DNA of 9,478 nt. Origin: an uncultured Clostridia bacterium (lineage in GTDB: Bacteria > Bacillota > Clostridia > Oscillospirales > Oscillospiraceae). Each line of letters opens with the position of its first letter. The stretch's first letter is position 1. The position numbers and the translations under genes were made by a program. The stretch lies in assembly GCA_946539175.1 (NCBI GenBank), contig CAMNHH010000088.1:1-9478 (forward strand), written 5' to 3'. The notes beneath the pieces were generated by a model. That model did no database searches. It saw only the letters and a program-made list of their open reading frames with translations, and had not been told where the DNA came from. Of the stretch, positions 5,104 through 9,478 are shown piece by piece.

Positions 5104-6399
5104 ATGTCTGATTTTCTGCATTCGGTGTCGCTGGACGCCGACAAATGTATCGGCTGCACCTCCTGCCTGCGCAATTGTCCCACGGAGGCCATTCGCATCC
5201 GGGGCGGCCACGCGGTGATTCGCACCAACTTCTGCATCGACTGCGGTCGCTGCGTGCGGGTCTGCCAGCACAAGGCCAAGAAGGCCATCTTCGATAAGCT
5301 CGCCGACATCGACCCCAAATACAAGTACCGCATCGCCCTTCCGGCCCCTGCTCTGTACGGGCAGTTCGACGACCTGACGGACATCGGCTGCCTGCTGGAG
5401 TCTCTGCTGGAGCTGGGCTTCGACGAGGTCTACGAGGTGGCGCGCGCGGCGGAGATTATCTCCGAGTGTACCCGCCGTTACATGCGAAAGCCCAATATTC
5501 CCCGCCCGGTGATCAGCTCCGCCTGTCCCGCCATCGTGCGGCTCATCCGGCTGCGCTTCCCGGAGCTCTGCGAGAACGTCCTGCCCATCCTGCCCCCGGT
5601 GGAGTACGCCAGCCGCATGGCCAAGGCCAAGGCGCTGAAGAACCACCCGGAGCTGAGCAAGGACGAGATCTGCACCGTATTCATCTCCCCCTGTCCCGCC
5701 AAGAGCAGCTACGCCAAGAACGGTCTGAGCCAGACCCGCAGCAGCATCAATTACGTGGTCTCCATCGCGGAGGTCTATCTGAAGCTGGGCGGCAAGGTGA
5801 AGAAGCCCCATCCCGGCATGCTGCGGTCCCGGGCCGGCATCGCCGGCGTCAAGTGGGCCAGCTCCGGCGGGGAGGCCGAGGGCCTGTTCGACGACCGCTA
5901 CCTGGCGGCCGACGATATGGACAACGCCATTCAGGTGCTGGACGCCATCGAGAACAAGAAATTCCCCCATCTGGAATTCGTGGAGCTCGATGCCTGCCCC
6001 GGCGGCTGTGTGGGCGGCGCGGCCACGGTGGAGAACCCCTACATCGCGAAGGCCAGGCTCATGTCCTTCCGGCATGGCCTGCCCCATAACCGTAATTACC
6101 TGGACGTGAAGGACCAGGGGCCGGACTTTGTCCCGGCGGATGCCATGATGGACGCTCCCATCAACGACTACGTCCCCACCTACAGCCTTTCGGAGGACCG
6201 CTTCGAGGCCATGCGGATGATGATGCAGATCGAGGAGCTCCACGCCCAGCTTCCCCGGATCGACTGCGGCTCCTGCGGCGCTCCCACCTGCCGGGCCTTT
6301 GCCGAGGACGTGGTCAAGGGCGAGGCGGAGATGGAGGACTGCGTGGTTCTGCTGCGGCAGCGGCTGCGGCGTGATCAGGAAGGAGGAAAGCCCCAATGA
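5104..6399 (+). CDS. HydS-like [FeFe]-hydrogenase homologue (putative sensory)
   Basis: This 431-residue protein has three parts. A two-[4Fe-4S] ferredoxin domain has C15, C18, C21, C25 and C44, C47, C50, C54. The hydrogenase domain (about 75-320) keeps all four H-cluster cysteines: C141 (SSACPA), C197 (SPCPAK), C298 and C302 (ACPGGC). A C-terminal FeS motif has C388, C391, C396 and C413 in the C-x2-C-x4-C-x16-C pattern. Compared with catalytic enzymes, the proton-relay cysteine before the first ligand is A140, the glutamate of the MPCxxKxxE motif is Y203, and the methionine of ExMAC is D296. These changes resemble sensory group C (HydS) enzymes. As I recall, characterised HydS has a PAS domain after the FeS motif; this protein ends there. 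It may sense hydrogen or redox state, or only carry electrons. Ribosome site is GGGAGGG; it overlaps the next gene by ATGA. Confidence 0.88.
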   Translation: MSDFLHSVSLDADKCIGCTSCLRNCPTEAIRIRGGHAVIRTNFCIDCGRCVRVCQHKAKKAIFDKLADIDPKYKYRIALPAPALYGQFDDLTDIGCLLESLLELGFDEVYEVARAAEIISECTRRYMRKPNIPRPVISSACPAIVRLIRLRFPELCENVLPILPPVEYASRMAKAKALKNHPELSKDEICTVFISPCPAKSSYAKNGLSQTRSSINYVVSIAEVYLKLGGKVKKPHPGMLRSRAGIAGVKWASSGGEAEGLFDDRYLAADDMDNAIQVLDAIENKKFPHLEFVELDACPGGCVGGAATVENPYIAKARLMSFRHGLPHNRNYLDVKDQGPDFVPADAMMDAPINDYVPTYSLSEDRFEAMRMMMQIEELHAQLPRIDCGSCGAPTCRAFAEDVVKGEAEMEDCVVLLRQRLRRDQEGGKPQ

Positions 6400-6722
6400 C
6401 TGTCATGGAGCTGGCCCGGGCTCTGAGCCTGGAGCCCGTCTGTGAGGCCGAGCCGGACCGGGAGGTCACCGGCGGCTATACCGGCGATCTGCTGTCCTGG
6501 GTCATGGGCCGCGCCCAATCCGGAGACGCCTGGATCACCATCATGTCCAACAACAACATCATCGCCGTCGCCACCCTGACGGACGCCGCCCTGGTCATCC
6601 TGGCCGAGGACGTGCAGCCGGATCCGGGGGTGGCGGAGCTGGCGGAGCGGAAGGGGATCAACCTCTACCGTTCCCCGGACTCAGCCTTCTCTCTGTGCGG
6701 GAAGGTGGCGGCCCTGTTATGA
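6396..6722 (+). CDS. DRTGG-domain protein (second copy)
   Basis: This encodes 108 residues consisting of one well-conserved DRTGG domain. DREVTGGYTGDLLSWVMG (21-38) is the defining motif, followed by ITIMSNNNIIAVATL and a C-terminal segment typical of the domain (ELAERKGINLYRSPDSAFSL, 81-100). It is closer to the family consensus than the first copy (4305-4655). Related domains occur in HPr-kinase-like and CBS-pyrophosphatase proteins, where a nucleotide ligand is suspected. It has no catalytic residues I can name, so a binding or adaptor function is the best inference. The start overlaps the hydS-like stop by ATGA and has AAGGAGG at good spacing; the stop overlaps the PHP start in the same way, so the three genes should be translationally coupled. 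Confidence 0.87.
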   Translation: MTVMELARALSLEPVCEAEPDREVTGGYTGDLLSWVMGRAQSGDAWITIMSNNNIIAVATLTDAALVILAEDVQPDPGVAELAERKGINLYRSPDSAFSLCGKVAALL

Positions 6723-7456
6723 ACCGCTATTTCTACGATCTGCATCTGCACTCCTGCCTGTCCCCCTGCGCGGAGGACGACATGACCCCCGCCAACATCG
6801 CGGGCATGGGCAGCCTCTGCGGGCTCCAGCTTATGGCGCTGACGGACCACAACAGCTGCGGCAACTGCCGGGCCTTCCTGCAGGCCTGCCGTCAGTACGG
6901 CATCGTGGGCGTCCCCGGCATGGAGCTGACCACCGCCGAGGAGATCCATCTGGTCTGCCTTTTCCCCGATCTGGAGCAGGCGGAGGCCTTTGACAGGGCC
7001 GTGCAGACCAAGCGCTTTCCCATCCGCAACAAGCCCGCGGTCTTCGGCAACCAGTACTATATGGACGCCGAGGATAAGGTGCTGGGCGAGGAGCCCAACC
7101 TGCTGATTCCGGCCACCCGGCTGGATCTGGAGGCGGGCACGGCTTTGGCTCTGGCCCACGGCGGCGCGGCCTTCCCGGCCCACATCGACCGACCCTCCAA
7201 CGGAATCATCGGCATTCTGGGCAACCTGCCCGAAAGGCCCTTTTTCCCCACCCTGGAGCTGAATGACGCGGCCAACCGGGAGAGCTACGCCAGGCAGTAC
7301 GGCCTGGAGAACCGGCGCCTGCTTTGCTCCTCCGATTCCCACCGGCTGGAGAGCATGCGGGACGCGTCCAACTGGATCGAGCTGGACGACGAGCCCTATT
7401 CCTCCCAGCGGGTCCGGGATGCGCTGATTTCCATGCTGAGGGAGGGTATGGTATGA
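6719..7456 (+). CDS. PHP-domain metal-dependent phosphoesterase
   Basis: This encodes 245 residues with the metal ligands of the PHP superfamily: DLHLHS (7-12, H9 and H11), D43-H44, E69, H77, H155 and DSH (206-208). The nearest known members are TrpH-like proteins, some of which hydrolyse 3',5'-nucleoside bisphosphates such as pAp, and histidinol-phosphatase-type enzymes; no histidine biosynthesis genes are near. Residues 110-140 form an insert (QYYMDAEDKVLGEEPNLLIP at 112-131) seen in homologues beside hydrogenase genes as far as I recall. It may make or remove a small nucleotide or phosphoprotein signal in the operon's cassette. The ATG at 6719 overlaps the preceding stop (ATGA); its ribosome site is weak, so coupling probably supports translation. 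It overlaps the next gene by ATGA. Confidence 0.9.
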   Translation: MNRYFYDLHLHSCLSPCAEDDMTPANIAGMGSLCGLQLMALTDHNSCGNCRAFLQACRQYGIVGVPGMELTTAEEIHLVCLFPDLEQAEAFDRAVQTKRFPIRNKPAVFGNQYYMDAEDKVLGEEPNLLIPATRLDLEAGTALALAHGGAAFPAHIDRPSNGIIGILGNLPERPFFPTLELNDAANRESYARQYGLENRRLLCSSDSHRLESMRDASNWIELDDEPYSSQRVRDALISMLREGMV

Positions 7457-7983
7457 AAGAGCTGTCCCTGAATATCCTGGACGTGGCGAAGAATTCCGTC
7501 AAGGCCGGGGCCGACCGGGTGCTGATCCGCATCGAGGAGAAGGACGGGTGGAGGACCCTGTCCATCATCGACAACGGCTGCGGCATGAGCCCGGAATTTC
7601 TGGCCAACGTGACGGACCCCTTCACCACCACCCGCACCACCCGCCCCGTGGGTATGGGTCTGCCGCTGCTGAAGCTGGCGGCGGAGCAGACCGGAGGAGA
7701 TCTGCAGATCGAATCCTCCGTGGTGCCGCCCACAGGCACCACGGTGCGCGCCCGCTTCCGCATGGACCATCTGGACTGCGTGCCGGTGGGGGACTACGCC
7801 GGCTCTGTGGTGACCCTGATCCAGGGAAGCCCGGAGATCGACTTCCGCTTTGAGTACCTGCGGCCCGAGGGCGACATCGTGCTGGATACCGCGGAGATCC
7901 GGGCTGTGCTTGGCCCGGAAATCCCGCTGGATACCCCCGACGTTCTGATGTGGATCGAGGGCAACTTAAAACCTGAACAGTAG
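7453..7983 (+). CDS. Histidine-kinase-like ATP-binding protein without phosphoacceptor domain
   Basis: This encodes 176 residues. The GHKL ATPase domain begins almost at the N-terminus: N-box with N14 (ILDVAKNS), DNGCG (40-44), DPFTTTR (55-61, typical of histidine kinases), and the G2 box GMGL (67-70). There is no HisKA/DHp helix or phosphoacceptor histidine before it. A C-terminal extension of about 70 residues (105-176) is not part of the ATPase domain and belongs to no fold I recognise. It might act on a partner in trans, or bind ATP as a sensor. The start is the ATG at 7453, with GGGAGGG upstream and an ATGA overlap with the PHP gene. A 30-base gap precedes the hndB-like gene. Confidence 0.87.
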   Translation: MKELSLNILDVAKNSVKAGADRVLIRIEEKDGWRTLSIIDNGCGMSPEFLANVTDPFTTTRTTRPVGMGLPLLKLAAEQTGGDLQIESSVVPPTGTTVRARFRMDHLDCVPVGDYAGSVVTLIQGSPEIDFRFEYLRPEGDIVLDTAEIRAVLGPEIPLDTPDVLMWIEGNLKPEQ

Positions 7984-8013
7984 AAACTAAACGAATAAGA
8001 AAGGAACGTACAC

Positions 8014-8385
8014 ATGAAAACTTTGGCGGAACTTCAAGCAATTCGTGACCGCATGAAGGACAGCGTGACCATGCGCTCCGGCAGCGGCAGCATCCGTGCC
8101 GTGGTGGGCATGGCGACCTGCGGCATCGCCGCCGGCGCCAGACCCGTCCTCGCCGCTCTGGTGGAGGAGGTCAGCGCTCTGGGTCTGGGCGAGAAGGTCA
8201 CCGTTACCCAGACCGGCTGCATCGGCCTGTGCCGTTACGAGCCCATTGTTGAGGTCTACGAGGCCGACAAGGAGAAGGTCACCTACGTCAAGATGACCGC
8301 GGAAAAGGCACGCCGCGTTGCCAAGGAGCATCTCCAGGGCGGCAAGGTCGTCACCGAGTACACCATCGGCGCTGTAGAAAAATAA
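8014..8385 (+). CDS. hndB: HndB-like [2Fe-2S] ferredoxin-domain subunit
   Basis: This encodes 123 residues of the thioredoxin-like [2Fe-2S] ferredoxin family, matching HndB of NADP-reducing hydrogenases in size and motifs: VGMATCGIAAGAR (31-43), QTGCIGLC (66-73). C36, C69 and C73 are clear ligands; the usual second position of the first pair (C-x4-C) is G41, and I find no fourth cysteine, so cluster binding needs another ligand or a changed site. HndB-type proteins accompany HndA and HndC in bifurcating hydrogenases and relay electrons or stabilise the complex. AAAGGA precedes the ATG. The nuoF-like gene starts 12 bases after the stop. Its codon use (GTC-rich valine) returns to the nuoE/nuoF style after the six cassette genes. 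Confidence 0.88.
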   Translation: MKTLAELQAIRDRMKDSVTMRSGSGSIRAVVGMATCGIAAGARPVLAALVEEVSALGLGEKVTVTQTGCIGLCRYEPIVEVYEADKEKVTYVKMTAEKARRVAKEHLQGGKVVTEYTIGAVEK

Positions 8386-8397
8386 GGAGGAACAGCT

Positions 8398-9478
8398 ATG
8401 TATCGTTCTCATGTATTGATTTGCGGAGGCACCGGCTGTACCTCCTCCGGCAGCGTCAAGGTCCGGGAGAAGCTGGCTGAGGAGCTGCAGGCCCAGGGTC
8501 TGGAAAATGAGATCAAGATCGTGCAGACCGGCTGCTTCGGCCTCTGCGCCCTGGGTCCCGTTATGATTGTCTACCCCGAGGGCACCTTCTATTCCCGGGT
8601 CACCCCCGAGGACGTGCCTGAGATCGTCCAGGAGCACCTGCTCAAGGGCCGTATCGTCACCCGCCTGGAGTACAAGGAAGGCGCTGAGATCACCGAGCCG
8701 GGCACCAACGTCTCCTTGAACGACACCAACTTCTACAAGTCTCAGCTCCGCGTGGCACTGCGGAACTGCGGCGTCATCAACCCCGAGAACATCGACGAGT
8801 ACATTGCCCGCGACGGCTACATGGCTCTGGGCAAGGTCCTCACCGAGATGACCCCCAACGACGTCATTCAGACCCTGCTGGACTCCGGCCTCCGCGGCCG
8901 CGGCGGCGCCGGCTTCCCCACCGGCCTGAAGTGGAAGTTCGCCAAGGCCTATGACAACGACCAGAAGTACGTCTGCTGCAACGCCGACGAAGGCGACCCC
9001 GGCGCCTTCATGGACCGCTCCGTGCTGGAGGGCGACCCCCACGTGGTGCTGGAGGCCATGACCATTGCCGGCTACACCATCGGCGCTTCCCAGGGCTACA
9101 TCTACGTCCGCGCCGAGTACCCCATCGCCGTCAAGCGTCTGCAGATCGCCATCAAGCAGGCCCGTGAGTACGGCCTGCTGGGCGACAACATCCTGGGCAC
9201 CGGCTTCAAGTTCGACATCGACCTGCGTCTGGGCGCCGGCGCCTTCGTCTGCGGCGAAGAGACTGCTCTGATGACCTCCATTGAGGGCAACCGCGGCGAG
9301 CCCCGTCCCCGTCCTCCCTTCCCCGCTGAGAAGGGCCTGTTCCAGAAGCCTTCCATCCTGAACAACGTGGAAACCTGGGCCAACATTCCCCAGATCATCC
9401 TCAAGGGGCCCGAATGGTTCGCTTCCATGGGCACCGAGAAGTCCAAGGGCACCAAGGTCTTCGCCCTGGGCGGCAAGA
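8398..9478 (+). CDS. nuoF: NuoF/HndC-like NADH- and FMN-binding subunit (3' end outside window)
   Basis: The first 360 residues are present. An N-terminal thioredoxin-like [2Fe-2S] domain has C9, C14, C46 and C50. The flavoprotein domain follows, with the FMN/NADH motif GRGGAGFPTG (167-176), NADEGDPGAF (195-204) and CGEETAL (285-291). The N-terminal ferredoxin domain marks the HndC/HydB type of bifurcating hydrogenases rather than plain Complex I NuoF. The rest (SLBB, the C-terminal [4Fe-4S] site and usually extra ferredoxin clusters) lies beyond the right edge. The subunit oxidises or reduces NAD(P)H at FMN, the presumed site of electron bifurcation between NADH, ferredoxin and hydrogen. The ATG follows AAGGAGG at good spacing. 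Arg and Val codons (CGC/CGT, GTC) suggest strong expression. A catalytic HydA/HndD gene is expected next. Confidence 0.95.
   Translation, partial: MYRSHVLICGGTGCTSSGSVKVREKLAEELQAQGLENEIKIVQTGCFGLCALGPVMIVYPEGTFYSRVTPEDVPEIVQEHLLKGRIVTRLEYKEGAEITEPGTNVSLNDTNFYKSQLRVALRNCGVINPENIDEYIARDGYMALGKVLTEMTPNDVIQTLLDSGLRGRGGAGFPTGLKWKFAKAYDNDQKYVCCNADEGDPGAFMDRSVLEGDPHVVLEAMTIAGYTIGASQGYIYVRAEYPIAVKRLQIAIKQAREYGLLGDNILGTGFKFDIDLRLGAGAFVCGEETALMTSIEGNRGEPRPRPPFPAEKGLFQKPSILNNVETWANIPQIILKGPEWFASMGTEKSKGTKVFALGGK

Noticed and set aside
4576..6396. Long minus-strand open frame (606 codons) opposite the RsbW-like and HydS-like genes
   Set aside because: It is antisense to genes with complete cofactor motifs and has the His/Gly/Leu/Val-rich composition of a shadow frame.
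7940..8013. Internal promoter before the hndB-like gene
   Set aside because: The AT-rich gap offers only TTAAAA and TAAACG as possible boxes, too far from consensus to call, although the codon-use change would make one attractive.

Overview
The window looks like a chromosomal segment of a GC-rich anaerobic Firmicute, most likely an Oscillospiraceae-type gut bacterium (Oscillibacter/Flavonifractor-like). This placement is inferred from the high third-position G+C, the consensus AGGAGG ribosome sites, TTGACA-17-TATAAT promoters and an electron-bifurcating [FeFe]-hydrogenase type operon. No database search supports it.

Layout. Positions 1-611 hold no convincing complete gene: there is a possible 3' tail of an upstream gene at the left edge, three successive hairpins ending in a good plus-strand terminator (252-296), a REP-like palindromic block, and the terminator of the first minus-strand gene. 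Three minus-strand genes follow: a flavin reductase-family protein (620-1192) with its own near-consensus promoter, a NudC-type NAD(H) diphosphatase (1278-2096) and an unrecognised 313-residue protein (2157-3098), the last two probably co-transcribed from a promoter at about 3151-3179. A divergent intergenic region of about 570 bases (3180-3670 plus the operon promoter and leader) contains an A-rich stretch and a 12-base tandem repeat.

From 3671 to the right edge lies one plus-strand operon: nuoE/hndA-like [2Fe-2S] subunit, DRTGG-domain protein, RsbW-like ATPase, HydS-like [FeFe]-hydrogenase homologue, second DRTGG protein, PHP-domain phosphoesterase, histidine-kinase-like ATPase, HndB-like [2Fe-2S] protein and nuoF/hndC-like NADH/FMN subunit (cut by the window end). 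The outer genes (nuoE, hndB-like, nuoF) are subunits of an NAD(P)-linked bifurcating hydrogenase; the catalytic HydA/HndD is expected just beyond the right edge. The six genes between nuoE and hndB look like a sensing or regulatory cassette: a hydrogenase-fold protein that keeps the four H-cluster cysteines but has lost the proton-relay cysteine, surrounded by paired nucleotide-binding proteins and a phosphoesterase, with no receiver or DNA-binding output protein in view. This cassette is the most interesting part of the window. Related genes are known from Thermotoga and clostridial hydrogenase loci, so the arrangement is not unprecedented, but to my knowledge its mechanism is undescribed.
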